DNA from: an uncultured Centipeda sp.
GTDB lineage: Bacteria; Bacillota; Negativicutes; Selenomonadales; Selenomonadaceae
Direction: 5' to 3'
NCBI GenBank assembly: GCA_905372865.1
Contig: CAJPQT010000003.1
Span: 41,958-105,957 of the forward strand
DNA length: 64,000 bases
This document shows, piece by piece, positions 33,530-42,590 of the stretch (the stretch's first letter is position 1; each line of letters opens with the position of its first letter). A program made the position numbers and the translations under genes. The notes under the pieces were generated by a model that made no database searches, had not been told where the DNA came from, and saw only the letters and a list, made by a program, of their open reading frames with translations.

Positions 33530-34216
33530 ATGATTCGGATGAAAAATGTCTCAAAGATATATGATAACGGTGTCCTTGCCCTCGATCATGTCAGTATTGA
33601 GATCGGCAAGGGGGAGTTTATCTTTGTCGTTGGCGTGAGCGGCGCAGGCAAGTCCACATTTATCAAGATGCTCTTTCGTGAGGAGCTGCCGACGGAGGGG
33701 GAGCTCTTCGTCAATGGACATGATGTCGTTAATATGGATGTGACGGATGTTCCATATCTTCGACGTGGGCTCGGCGTGATCTTTCAGGACTATCGGCTGC
33801 TCTCGGACAAGACGGTCTATGAGAATGTGGCATTCGCGATGCGCGTGATCGAGGCTCCGCGTCAGATGATCCAGCGACGTGTGAATGCCGTGCTGGATGT
33901 GGTTGGGCTGCGTGACAAATACCGCAATTTCCCATCGCAGCTTTCGGGCGGAGAGCAGCAGCGCGTGGCAATCGCGCGCGCGATTGTGAACGACCCCGCG
34001 ATCCTCATTGCGGATGAGCCGACGGGCAATCTCGATCCCGAGACGAGCTGGGACATCATGGACATCTTTAAACGGATCAATGCATCGGGGACGACGATTG
34101 TCATGGCAACGCATGACAAGAACATTGTTGATACCATGCAGCGTCGTGTCATCGCCATCGAGGGCGGACATATCGTGCGCGACGAGCAGCGCGGAGGTTA
34201 TGGATATGAAGATTAG
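33530..34216 (+). CDS. ftsE: Cell-division ABC ATPase FtsE
   Basis: 228 residues, typical FtsE length. Walker A is VGVSGAGKSTFIK, the signature LSGGEQQRVAIARA, and Walker B ILIADEPTGNLD. Q-loop GVIFQDYRLL matches FtsE. It works with FtsX at the division septum to control periplasmic amidases through an EnvC-type activator, which is encoded two genes downstream. The 3' end overlaps ftsX. Confidence 0.95.
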   Translation: MIRMKNVSKIYDNGVLALDHVSIEIGKGEFIFVVGVSGAGKSTFIKMLFREELPTEGELFVNGHDVVNMDVTDVPYLRRGLGVIFQDYRLLSDKTVYENVAFAMRVIEAPRQMIQRRVNAVLDVVGLRDKYRNFPSQLSGGEQQRVAIARAIVNDPAILIADEPTGNLDPETSWDIMDIFKRINASGTTIVMATHDKNIVDTMQRRVIAIEGGHIVRDEQRGGYGYED

Positions 34217-35093
34217 AACCGCCGAATACTATGTGCAGGAGGTCTTTCGCTCCCTGCGCCGCAATAACTGGATGACGTTTGCGGCGGTCGGTACGGTGGC
34301 GGTCTCGCTCTTTATCCTCGGCGTATTCCTCATCCTTGCCCTGAACATGAACCGTGCTGCTTCGATGCTTGAGTCGCAGGTGCAAATCAGCGTCTATATG
34401 CAGGATGAACTCACAGAGGATGAGGAGGAGGCTCTTGGAGCAAAGATCCGTGCACTGCAGGGGATTGAGTCGGTCAAGTACGTCGGGCGTGAGGAGGCGC
34501 GCAAACGCCTGTCGGAGCGCCTCGGCGAGCAGAAATATCTGCTGGATGCGCTCGGTGACAAGAACCCGCTGCCGAACGCCTACGAGGTGACAGTACGCCA
34601 GCCGGACATGGTAGAGACGGCGGCGAAGCAGATTGAGCGCATGGACGGCGTGGAGTCCGCGAAGTATGGGCAGGATGTCGTGGAGCATCTCTTTGACATC
34701 ACGCGCCTCGTGCGTATCTTTGGCGTGCTGCTCATCCTCCTGCTTGGCGGTGCGACGGTTTTCATCATCGCGAATACGATCCGTCTGACGGTGTTCGCGC
34801 GGCGGCGTGAGATCGCGATCATGAAATACGTCGGTGCGACGGATGAGTTCATTCGCTGGCCGTTTGTGCTTGAGGGCATTGTGCTCGGCTGCATCGGCGG
34901 CATGATCTCTGCATTCGTCCTGCGCAGTTTCTACGCGGGCGTGGTGAACAAGGTGTACGATACCCTTGCATTCTTTCCGTTGATCCCGCAGACGCCGTTT
35001 ATGACATACGTAAGTATTGTCATCGTCCTGCTCGGCATGGCGATCGGCGCAGCGGGAGCATGGGTATCGCTCAAGCGCTTCCTGAAGGTGTAA
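34206..35093 (+). CDS. ftsX: Cell-division membrane protein FtsX
   Basis: 295 residues. One N-terminal helix (FAAVGTVAVSLFILGVFLIL) is followed by a periplasmic loop of about 130 residues containing VQISVYMQDELTEDEEEAL, the part that contacts EnvC-like activators. Three C-terminal helices complete the four-helix FtsX plan. GCGGAGG lies eight bases before the ATG at 34206, which is preferred over the ATG at 34200. It overlaps ftsE by 11 bases and ends one base before the EnvC-like gene, a compact division operon. Confidence 0.95.
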   Translation: MKIRTAEYYVQEVFRSLRRNNWMTFAAVGTVAVSLFILGVFLILALNMNRAASMLESQVQISVYMQDELTEDEEEALGAKIRALQGIESVKYVGREEARKRLSERLGEQKYLLDALGDKNPLPNAYEVTVRQPDMVETAAKQIERMDGVESAKYGQDVVEHLFDITRLVRIFGVLLILLLGGATVFIIANTIRLTVFARRREIAIMKYVGATDEFIRWPFVLEGIVLGCIGGMISAFVLRSFYAGVVNKVYDTLAFFPLIPQTPFMTYVSIVIVLLGMAIGAAGAWVSLKRFLKV

Positions 35094-35094
35094 T

Positions 35095-36210
35095 ATGAGG
35101 CGAATGGTGAAAAAGACGCTCACGGCGGCGCTCGTTGTGACCTTCCTTGCCGCAGGGCAGGGAGCGGCAGCGACCCTCGAGGAGGAGCGCGACAGCTACG
35201 ACGCACAGGTCGAGGAACTCGGGCGGCAGAGCGATGAGCTTGCGGGCAAGATCGACTCGCTCTCCGAGCAGAAGCGAATTCTGGATGAGCAGGCGGACGC
35301 GGCAATCGCCGAGCACAAGGCACGCCGCGCCGAACTGAATGCGACGCTCGAACGCCTCGAGGAGAACGAGGAGAAGCTCGAGGTCGCCGAGCGCGACTAC
35401 GACCGCAAGAGCGATGCGCTCGGTAAGCGCGTGCGCGATATCTACATCAACGGGCAGATCTCCTATGTGGATGTGCTCTTCGGTGCGAAGGATTTCTCGG
35501 ATTTTCTGACGCGTATGGATCTCCTCAAACGCGTCATCAAGCAGGACTATGATCTCGTCCATGCGGTACTGACCCAGCGCAATGCGATGCTCGCGCTGAA
35601 GGAAGAGCTCGAGAAGGACAGGGCGGCGCAGGAACCCCTCGAAAAGAAGGCGCGTGAGGCGCGTCTCGCGATGGAGGACAAGGTCGAGGCGCAGCAGGCA
35701 CTCATCGAGCAGATGAAGTACGACAAGGCGACGATCGACCGCAAGCAGGATGAGTCCCGTGCGGCATCAGAGCGCATCACACGGATGCTGCAGCGCAGCA
35801 GCATGCGCAACCTGCCCGTGCAGGGCTCGGGGGCAATGATCTGGCCGCTTGCAGGCTCGATCACGTCGGATTTCGGCTGGCGCACGCACCCCATCACGGG
35901 AGCCCAGCGCTTCCATAGCGGCATCGACATCGGCGGCGACTACGGCGATCCAATCTACGCCGCACAGGCGGGAACGGTCGAGTATGCGGGCTGGATTTCG
36001 GGCTATGGCAACGCCGTCATCATCAACCACGGCGGCGGCATCTCGACGCTGTATGGACACTGTCAGGCGCTCGATGTGAGCACGGGGCAGAGTGTCGCGC
36101 AGGGTGAGCTGATCGCCGAGTGCGGTTCCACGGGCAACTCCACAGGCCCGCACTGCCACTTCGAGGTGCGTGTCAACGGTGAGCCGGTCAATCCGCTCGC
36201 TTACCTGTAA
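35095..36210 (+). CDS. EnvC-like murein hydrolase activator, M23 domain
   Basis: 371 residues. A signal peptide (LTAALVVTFLAAGQGAAA) is followed by a coiled coil from about 25 to 235 rich in Glu, Lys and Arg. A C-terminal LytM/M23 domain then has HSGIDIGGDYGDPIYAA, NHGGGISTLYGHC and GPHCHFEV. The H-x3-D and HxH zinc ligands look intact, unlike E. coli EnvC, so it may itself be a peptidase. It follows ftsX with a one-base gap. It should act in the periplasm on peptidoglycan, under control of FtsEX. Confidence 0.88.
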   Translation: MRRMVKKTLTAALVVTFLAAGQGAAATLEEERDSYDAQVEELGRQSDELAGKIDSLSEQKRILDEQADAAIAEHKARRAELNATLERLEENEEKLEVAERDYDRKSDALGKRVRDIYINGQISYVDVLFGAKDFSDFLTRMDLLKRVIKQDYDLVHAVLTQRNAMLALKEELEKDRAAQEPLEKKAREARLAMEDKVEAQQALIEQMKYDKATIDRKQDESRAASERITRMLQRSSMRNLPVQGSGAMIWPLAGSITSDFGWRTHPITGAQRFHSGIDIGGDYGDPIYAAQAGTVEYAGWISGYGNAVIINHGGGISTLYGHCQALDVSTGQSVAQGELIAECGSTGNSTGPHCHFEVRVNGEPVNPLAYL

Positions 36211-36239
36211 AAGTAGGTTTAGGCGATAGAAAGCGATGG

Positions 36240-36278
36240 CCCAAAGCGATCATTTGCATAACGCAGCGTTCGCGTGGG
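36240..36278 (+). repeat. Short dispersed hairpin repeat, copy C
   Basis: CCCAAAGCGATCATTTGCAT followed by AACGCAGCGTTCGCGTGGG. The ends pair (CCCA..GCGA with TCGC..GGG). It lies between the EnvC-like gene and the protease gene, and is similar to copies A and B. Confidence 0.6.
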
Positions 36279-36311
36279 ACGTGATGATATAGCAATACCT
36301 AGAAAGAGAAT

Positions 36312-37457
36312 ATGAGCAGAAAAAAACTAATTTCCATCGTTCTTCTGTCCGCGCTGCTCGGGAGTATGCTGACTGTCTTTGCCGCAGGAGCTCTTCTGCG
36401 CTCAACGGGGCTGTATGCAGACGATGTTCTGCGCCTTTTCGGCGTGATGCAGTTCATCCAGGCGCGCTACGTCAATGCACCGAATACGACGGAGCTCATT
36501 GACGGTGCGATTGGAGGGATGGTCTCCTCACTCGATGATCCGCACTCCGTCTATATGCCGCCCTCGATGTTCAAGGAACTGCGCCAGCACACAGAGGGAT
36601 CGTTCGGCGGCATCGGTGTGACGATGGGGTTCAAGGACAACAATGTCAAGATCATCTCCGTCCTCGAGGGCACGCCCGGCGAGGCGGCAGGTCTGCGTGC
36701 GGGCGATGAGATCCTCGCCGTGGACGGTACGCCGACGAGCGAGCTGCAGAATGAGGAGGTTGCGCTGCGCATCCGCGGTGAGGCGGGCACGCAGGTTGTC
36801 CTGCGCATCCTGCGCGATGGGGAGGAGCAGGAGTACACGATCACGCGCGACATCATACAGGTTGCATCCGTGCGCGGTGTGCTTGTCGAGGGCACGACCA
36901 TCGGCTACATCCGTATCGGCTCGTTTGCCGAGCATACGGGCGAGGAGTTCGCTGCAGAGATGAACCGTCTCGCAGGCGAGGGGATGACTGCGCTCATCAT
37001 CGACCTGCGCGAGAATCCGGGGGGGCTTATCACGAGCTGCACCGCCGTTGCCGAGCAGGTTGTTCCCGCCGGCGTGATTGTCTCCGTGATCGACCGCGAC
37101 GGAGACGAGGAGGTCTATCGCTCCTCGCTCAGCGAGCGGAAGTATCCGATCGCTGTGCTCATCGATGAGAACAGCGCGAGCGCCTCGGAGATCCTTGCGG
37201 GGGCACTGCAGGATACGGGCGCAGGCACGGTCATCGGGACGACCTCCTACGGAAAGGGCTCGGTCCAGGCGGTTCTGCCGCTCTTTCACGAGGACGGGCT
37301 GAAACTCACGATTGCAAAGTATGTGACACCAAGCGGCCGCTCCATCGACGGCACGGGCATTACGCCCGACATCATCGTCAAACGCAGTCCGCAGGACACA
37401 AGCGATGTCCAGTTCGAGGCGGCGAAGCAGTATCTCATAGACCATCCGAGCCTCTAA
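36312..37457 (+). CDS. C-terminal processing protease (S41, PDZ)
   Basis: 381 residues. An N-terminal signal anchor, then a small helical part, a PDZ domain (about 95-180; GSFGGIGVTMGFKD, GTPGEAAGLRAGDEILAVDG) and the S41 core. The catalytic serine is in DENSASASEILAGAL, with the lysine in TTSYGKGSVQ. CtpA/Prc-type proteases process or degrade periplasmic proteins, often cell-wall hydrolases, which fits the EnvC-like gene just upstream. It is probably transcribed with the ftsEX group or from the 100-base gap holding repeat C. Confidence 0.92.
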   Translation: MSRKKLISIVLLSALLGSMLTVFAAGALLRSTGLYADDVLRLFGVMQFIQARYVNAPNTTELIDGAIGGMVSSLDDPHSVYMPPSMFKELRQHTEGSFGGIGVTMGFKDNNVKIISVLEGTPGEAAGLRAGDEILAVDGTPTSELQNEEVALRIRGEAGTQVVLRILRDGEEQEYTITRDIIQVASVRGVLVEGTTIGYIRIGSFAEHTGEEFAAEMNRLAGEGMTALIIDLRENPGGLITSCTAVAEQVVPAGVIVSVIDRDGDEEVYRSSLSERKYPIAVLIDENSASASEILAGALQDTGAGTVIGTTSYGKGSVQAVLPLFHEDGLKLTIAKYVTPSGRSIDGTGITPDIIVKRSPQDTSDVQFEAAKQYLIDHPSL

Positions 37458-37489
37458 TTGAAAAATAACAGCACTCTAATAAGGACATA

Positions 37490-37513
37490 GCGCCCCTGCG
37501 TTAGCATGGGCGC
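37490..37513 (+). terminator. Weak terminator-like hairpin after the protease gene
   Basis: GCGCCC pairs with GGGCGC and an inner TGC-GTTA-GCA extends the stem. The tail ATTGTTATAT is only moderately T-rich. Confidence 0.4.
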
Positions 37514-37552
37514 ATTGTTATATGGACGAATTTCCTAATCGAGGTGGACTTT

Positions 37553-38944
37553 ATGTATCATAAGGGACGCAAGCGACGTACGTTTGCGGCACTCGCTCTG
37601 AGCACGGCTTTTTTCCTTCCGCTGCATGCGGATGCGATGAGCCTTACGCTTGCAGAGGCAATCCATACGGCGCTCGCTGCGAATACGGGGCTGCGCGTCA
37701 CGCAGACGGGCGAGCGGTCTGCCGATGCCATATTGAAACAGGTACGCGGCAAGAACAGTATCGCAGCGGAGGTATCCGACACCCTGCGTACGAGCAAGAC
37801 GAAGGACGAGGATGCACAGACGAGCAACAGCCTGTCCGTCTCGGCGCGTCTGCCGCTCTACAGCGGTGGTGCGAACGAGGCGAATATCGCAGCGGGTGAA
37901 CTCGGCGCACGTGCGGCGCGCCTCACCACCGAGCGTGCGCGCGAGGATCTGAAGTACGAGGTGACTGCCGCCTACTGGGATGCCGTGGAGGCGAGCAAAA
38001 AGATCGAGGTGCAGCGGGACACCGTAAACAAATACGACGCGCACCTAAAGAATGTCACCGCGCTCTACGAAGCGGGCGCACAGGCAAAGATCGACGTGCT
38101 GCGCTCCTCCGTGGAGCTGTCGAATGCGCGGCAGGAACTCACCCGTGCGGAGAATGCCTATGCGGTGAACCTCGCAGCGCTGCGGAATCTGCTGAATATC
38201 AGCCGCGCGGAGCCGCTGACACTCACGAGCGAAGTCGCGTATCAGCCGTTTGAGACCACGATGGAGAACTGTATTTTATATGCGAACCGCAGCCGTCTCG
38301 ATCTGGCAGAGGAACGGATGAAGGTGCAGCAGAAGGAGCTTGCTGTCGAAAGCGCACGGGCAGGGAAGAAACCCACCGTCAGTCTCACGCTCGGCACGGG
38401 GCTCTCGAGTCAGTTTCAGCCGCGTCATGATACGAGCACGGATGTGTCCGCCTCCGTTGGGGTCAGTTGGAACATCTTTGACAGCGGCGTTACACGCGCG
38501 GCGATTGAGGCGGCAGAGGCGGAGCGTGACATTGCCCTGCTGACGCTGAAAAAGGCGGAGGAGACCATTGACCTAAATCTCCGCAAGGCGTATCTCAATA
38601 TGCGCGAGGCGGAGCAGCGGTTTACCGCGACGGGAGATGCGGTGCGTCAGGCGCGCGAGGACGCCCACATCGCGAATGAACGCTACCGCGCGGGTGAGGG
38701 CATCCTCCTCGATATCATCGACGCGCAGACGGCACTCAGTGCAGCCGAGACGAACGCGATCAGTGCGCGCTATGACTACGCACGCTATCGCGCACAGGTC
38801 GAGAATATCATGGGAACAGAGCTGACGGACAGTGAACGCGCGGCGGCGGAGAGGCTTCCTGCCGTGAGCGCAGAGGAACGTGCGGCAGCACAGGCGGCAT
38901 ACCTTGAGGGCGGTACGAATGCTGCAGCGAAGGCGGTGAAGTAA
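37553..38944 (+). CDS. TolC-family outer membrane efflux protein
   Basis: 463 residues. A signal peptide ends near HADAMSLTLAEA. Two OEP-type repeats follow with long amphipathic helices (AREDLKYEVTAAYWDAVEASKKIEVQRD region at about 125-155; AEETIDLNLRKAYLNMREAEQR in the second half) and the closing VENIMGTEL. It forms a trimeric channel across the outer membrane, direct evidence for a diderm envelope. GAGGTGG before the ATG at 37553 sets the start. It is followed without a gap by a MacA-like adaptor and ABC genes, so one operon encodes the full tripartite pump. Confidence 0.9.
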   Translation: MYHKGRKRRTFAALALSTAFFLPLHADAMSLTLAEAIHTALAANTGLRVTQTGERSADAILKQVRGKNSIAAEVSDTLRTSKTKDEDAQTSNSLSVSARLPLYSGGANEANIAAGELGARAARLTTERAREDLKYEVTAAYWDAVEASKKIEVQRDTVNKYDAHLKNVTALYEAGAQAKIDVLRSSVELSNARQELTRAENAYAVNLAALRNLLNISRAEPLTLTSEVAYQPFETTMENCILYANRSRLDLAEERMKVQQKELAVESARAGKKPTVSLTLGTGLSSQFQPRHDTSTDVSASVGVSWNIFDSGVTRAAIEAAEAERDIALLTLKKAEETIDLNLRKAYLNMREAEQRFTATGDAVRQAREDAHIANERYRAGEGILLDIIDAQTALSAAETNAISARYDYARYRAQVENIMGTELTDSERAAAERLPAVSAEERAAAQAAYLEGGTNAAAKAVK

Positions 38945-40051
38945 ATGAAACGTGGCAAAATTATCGGCATCGGTGCACTGGCGGCGGTGCTGGTCGCGGG
39001 CGGTGTGTATTGGTACATGGAGTCGAGTGCGGCGGAAAAAACGGCACAGGCCGTCGAGACCGTTGCCGTGCAGCGCATGGATATTAAGTCGACGGTCGAG
39101 GCGACAGGGACGATCCGCCCTGTGGACTCCGTGGAGGTCAGTTCCAAGATCACAGCGCGCATCAATTCCGTCCTCGTCAAGGAGAATGATGTCGTTACGG
39201 CCGGGCAGGTGGTTGCGACGCTCGACGGCAAGGACTACGAGGCGAAGCGCGACCAGGCGCAGTACCGCGTGACGAATACGCGTGCGAAATACAACCGCAT
39301 GAGCTACCTTGAGAGCATCGGCGCGAAGTCCAAATCCGACCTCGAGGATGCGGAGTACAACTACGATACGGCTCAGTCGACGCTCGAGGAGGCAAACTCC
39401 GACGCAAGCGAGACAATCATCACCGCACCGATCTCGGGCGTTGTTGTGGGCGAACCGAAGACGGCAGGGACGATGGCGGTGCAGGGCTCGGACAATCCAA
39501 CCGTCATCATGCGCATCGCCGACCTCTCGAAGAAGCAGATCAAGGCGAAGGTGGATGAGACGGACATCGGCAACATCCGCATCGGGCAGGAGGCGACGTT
39601 TACCGTCGATGCCTTTACGGACAAGAAATTTACGGCACGCGTCTCGAAGATCTCGCAGACCGACGTGACAAACAGCTGGGATACCAGTTCGTCCGCCTCG
39701 TCCTCCTCATCGGGGACGAGCGTCATCTACTACTATGTGACCCTCGATGTGGACGATCCCGAGAATCTGCTCCTGCCGGCGATGACGGCACGCGTCGTCA
39801 TCAATACGGCAGATCGAAACGATGCGCTCGTCGTACCGCTCTCCACGCTCAAGACGGACGCAGCAGGATCGTATGTTCTCGTCCTGCAGGAGGATGGCAC
39901 GCAGGAGACGCGCTATGTTGAGACAGGCATCTACAGTGACGAGTATGTCGAGATCCTCAGCGGCCTTTCTGAGGGTGAGCGCGTCGTCAGCACCTATACG
40001 GCAAAGATCGTCCCGATGAGTATGCAGGCGGGCGGCCCGCCGCCGTTCTGA
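38945..40051 (+). CDS. MacA/HlyD-like periplasmic adaptor
   Basis: 368 residues. One N-terminal helix anchors it; the first lipoyl half-motif (SVLVKENDVVTAGQVVATLDG) and second half (ITAPISGVVVGEPKTAGTMAV) flank a short coiled coil (about 85-140). Beta-barrel and membrane-proximal domains follow. It bridges the ABC permease and the TolC channel. A serine-rich patch (SSASSSSSG at about 255) is inserted in the beta-barrel domain. Starts directly after the tolC stop. Confidence 0.9.
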   Translation: MKRGKIIGIGALAAVLVAGGVYWYMESSAAEKTAQAVETVAVQRMDIKSTVEATGTIRPVDSVEVSSKITARINSVLVKENDVVTAGQVVATLDGKDYEAKRDQAQYRVTNTRAKYNRMSYLESIGAKSKSDLEDAEYNYDTAQSTLEEANSDASETIITAPISGVVVGEPKTAGTMAVQGSDNPTVIMRIADLSKKQIKAKVDETDIGNIRIGQEATFTVDAFTDKKFTARVSKISQTDVTNSWDTSSSASSSSSGTSVIYYYVTLDVDDPENLLLPAMTARVVINTADRNDALVVPLSTLKTDAAGSYVLVLQEDGTQETRYVETGIYSDEYVEILSGLSEGERVVSTYTAKIVPMSMQAGGPPPF

Positions 40052-40066
40052 TACGGGGGGATTTCG

Positions 40067-40786
40067 ATGGAACAAAAAGAAGTGCCCTCGACCATCCGTC
40101 TGCACGGTATCCGCAAGCTCTACCGCATCGGCGGAGAGACCCTTGCCGCACTCGACGGCATCGACCTCGAGATTCGGCGCGGTGAGTTTGCCGCTCTCAT
40201 GGGGCCGTCAGGTTCCGGCAAATCGACGCTTATGAACATCCTCGGCTGTCTCGACCGTCCGAGCGCGGGCTCGTATCTGCTCGACGGCGCGGAGGTCGCG
40301 GGACTCAGTGATGATGATCTTGCCGCGACGCGCAACAAGAAGATCGGATTTGTCTTTCAGAACTTCAATCTGCTTCCGCGCATCTCAGCGCTCGACAACG
40401 TCGCTCTGCCGCTCGTCTATGCGGGCGTTGGGCGGCACGAACGTACGGAGCGGGCGCAGGAAATGCTCGCTGCTGTGGGGCTCTCTGACCGTGGGGCGCA
40501 TCTGCCGAACGAGCTTTCGGGCGGACAGCGGCAGCGCGTCGCGATTGCCCGCGCCCTTGTGAACGATCCGCACATCATCATGGCGGACGAGCCGACGGGC
40601 AATCTTGACACGAAGTCCACGAAGGAGATCATGGAGATCTTTGAGCGGATGCACGAGAAGGGGCACACGATCATCCTTGTCACGCATGAGCCGGAGATTG
40701 CCGTGCGTGCGAGCCGTCAGCTCCTCGTGCGCGACGGCAGGATCACGCGTGATGAGGGGAAGGGAGTGGCGATGGATGTTGTTTAA
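40067..40786 (+). CDS. MacB-type ABC exporter ATPase subunit
   Basis: 239 residues. Walker A GPSGSGKSTLMN, the LolD/MacB-type Q-loop FVFQNFNLLPR, signature LSGGQRQRVAIARA and Walker B IIMADEPTGNLD are all intact. In E. coli MacB the ATPase and permease are one protein; here they are separate, as in most Firmicutes. It overlaps the permease gene by 11 bases. Confidence 0.92.
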   Translation: MEQKEVPSTIRLHGIRKLYRIGGETLAALDGIDLEIRRGEFAALMGPSGSGKSTLMNILGCLDRPSAGSYLLDGAEVAGLSDDDLAATRNKKIGFVFQNFNLLPRISALDNVALPLVYAGVGRHERTERAQEMLAAVGLSDRGAHLPNELSGGQRQRVAIARALVNDPHIIMADEPTGNLDTKSTKEIMEIFERMHEKGHTIILVTHEPEIAVRASRQLLVRDGRITRDEGKGVAMDVV

Positions 40787-41990
40787 GGAATGCTTCGGCA
40801 TGGCGGTGAACGCCCTGCTCGCGAACAAGCTCCGCTCCCTCCTCACTATGCTCGGCATTATCATCGGCGTGGGCGCAGTCATTGCCATGGTCTCCATCGG
40901 AATGGGCGTGCGTACGAGCGTCGCCGATTCCTTTGCGAGCCTCGGCTCAAATATGCTCATTGTCATGCCCGGCTCTGCGAACACGGGCGGTGTACGAGGC
41001 AAGGCGGGCTCGCGCAAGTCACTGAAATACGACGATGCCAAGGCGATTGAGAGCAAGATCAAAGGGATTGACTACGTGTCCCCCTCGGTCTCCGGTGCCT
41101 ATCAGGTCGTGAACGGGAATCTCAACTGGAATACGACGGTGGAGGGCGTTACGCCGGAGCTGATGCAGATCCGCTCACTCAAGGTCGAGAACGGGTCGTT
41201 TATCACTGCAAACGACATGGCAAAGCGCAGTCGTGTCGCCGTGATCGGTCCGACCGTCGCCTCGAATCTCTTTGGCACGGAGAATCCCATCGGCAAGAAC
41301 ATCCGCATCCACAATCAGCCGTTCAAGGTCATCGGACTGACGGCGGAGAAAGGCCAGTCCATTGGGCAGGATCAGGACGACGTGATCTATATCCCAATCA
41401 CGACGGCACAGGAGCGTATGCTCGCCATTACATACGTCCAAGCCATCAACATACAGGTATCAAGTCCCGAGCGGATGAATCAGGTGCAGGCAGACGTTGA
41501 GAATCTGCTGCGTCAGCGGCACCACATTCGTCACGGGGCAGAGGACGATTTCACCGTGCGCAATATGACGAGCCTCATGGAGAGTTTTACGGAGAACACG
41601 AATATGATTACGTTGCTCCTTGGATCGATCGCGGGCATCTCGCTGCTCGTGGGCGGCATCGGCATCATGAACATCATGATGGTCTCCGTCACCGAGCGCA
41701 CGCGCGAGATCGGCATCCGCAAGGCACTCGGCGCGACCTCCTCGAACGTGCTCATGCAGTTTATGATCGAGTCCATGGTTATCGGCATTGTCGGCGGCGT
41801 GATCGGCATCACGCTCGGCGTTTCCCTCTCCAAAGCAATCGGTTCGTTTGGCGGGCTTACCACCACCATAGAGCTCCTACCGGTCCTCGTCTCGTTTTCC
41901 TTTGCCGTCGGGATCGGTCTTTTCTTCGGCATCTACCCTGCACGCAAGGCCGCACGCCTGGATCCCATCGACGCGCTCAGGTATGAATAA
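40776..41990 (+). CDS. MacB-type ABC exporter permease subunit
   Basis: 404 residues. The MacB periplasmic core domain lies between helix 1 (LLTMLGIIIGVGAVIAMVSIG) and the three C-terminal helices (LLGSIAGISLLVGGIGIMNIM; FVSF-type ending GIGLFFGIYPARKAARLDPIDAL). TERTREIGIRKALGA is the conserved coupling loop. Likely exports a peptide, glycolipid or toxic compound with the adaptor and TolC channel. Substrate unknown. A near-perfect terminator follows. Confidence 0.92.
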   Translation: MLFKECFGMAVNALLANKLRSLLTMLGIIIGVGAVIAMVSIGMGVRTSVADSFASLGSNMLIVMPGSANTGGVRGKAGSRKSLKYDDAKAIESKIKGIDYVSPSVSGAYQVVNGNLNWNTTVEGVTPELMQIRSLKVENGSFITANDMAKRSRVAVIGPTVASNLFGTENPIGKNIRIHNQPFKVIGLTAEKGQSIGQDQDDVIYIPITTAQERMLAITYVQAINIQVSSPERMNQVQADVENLLRQRHHIRHGAEDDFTVRNMTSLMESFTENTNMITLLLGSIAGISLLVGGIGIMNIMMVSVTERTREIGIRKALGATSSNVLMQFMIESMVIGIVGGVIGITLGVSLSKAIGSFGGLTTTIELLPVLVSFSFAVGIGLFFGIYPARKAARLDPIDALRYE

Positions 41991-42001
41991 GTATAGAAAA
42001 A

Positions 42002-42049
42002 CCACGATAAATGCCTCCTCCGTTTGTAACGAGGAGGCATTTATCGTGG
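42002..42049. terminator. Perfect bidirectional terminator
   Basis: A perfect 19-base-pair stem (42002-42020 with 42031-42049), ten-base loop, between A-rich and T-poor flanks. It separates the efflux operon from the minus-strand cupin gene. Confidence 0.8.
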
Positions 42050-42059
42050 CGGTATATTA

Positions 42060-42113
42060 GCTTCCCCCGTTGCGACGGGGGAAGTGGCGAGCGTAGTGAG
42101 CCGATAGGGGCAC
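42060..42113 (+). repeat. Dispersed palindromic repeat, intergenic copy
   Basis: CTTCCCCCGT-TGCG-ACGGGGGAAG hairpin followed by GTGGCGAGCGTAGTGAGCCG and ATAGGGGCAC. It aligns over its length with the copy inside the fused ABC ATPase gene (22064-22117). Confidence 0.8.
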
Positions 42114-42123
42114 TACTTTAGAT

Positions 42124-42468
42124 CTACTTATTGATAATCAGCGCCATAAAGACGAGATCCTCGGTCTCGGAGGCGTTGGCGATGGCGTGTACCTCGCCGT
42201 CGCCGCAGAACGTCGTCGTGCCGGGGCCGATCTCGATCTCCGTGCCGTTGTCGTTGTAACGTGCACGTCCCGAGAGGATGTGATAGGTCTCCGTATTGCC
42301 CTCGTGCTTGTGTACGCCCATCGACGCGTGCGGCGGGATCGTCACACGCGCATACATCGCACATTTGCCGTCGAGTTCGGTCGGGCTGAGCAGCTTTTGA
42401 ATGTGGATTGTACCGTTTCCGCCAAAGCGCTTCTCGGCATCAATGTGCTCGGATTCGATGATTGCCAT
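42124..42468 (-). CDS. Small cupin-domain protein
   Basis: 114 residues, one cupin_2 barrel. Motif 1 is ARVTIPPHASMGVHKHEGNTETYHILSG-like (PPHASMGVHKH and ETYHILSG seen), with two His and a Glu for metal binding. Motif 2 is GPGTTTFCGDGEVHAIAN. AAAGGAGA precedes the ATG. Such single-domain cupins may be isomerases, sugar-binding or mannose-6-phosphate-isomerase-like proteins; the role here is unassigned. Divergent from ydcF-like gene. Confidence 0.85.
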   Translation of the reverse strand: MAIIESEHIDAEKRFGGNGTIHIQKLLSPTELDGKCAMYARVTIPPHASMGVHKHEGNTETYHILSGRARYNDNGTEIEIGPGTTTFCGDGEVHAIANASETEDLVFMALIINK

Positions 42469-42590
42469 GAAATGATCTCTCCTTTGTAATTCGACACAGA
42501 TTCTGATAGAATGGGGAAGCGAAGCACGCAGTAAGACATGTCTCGCTATATATTCTAAATATTCGCGATGGAGGCGTATTTTCCTTTTTT

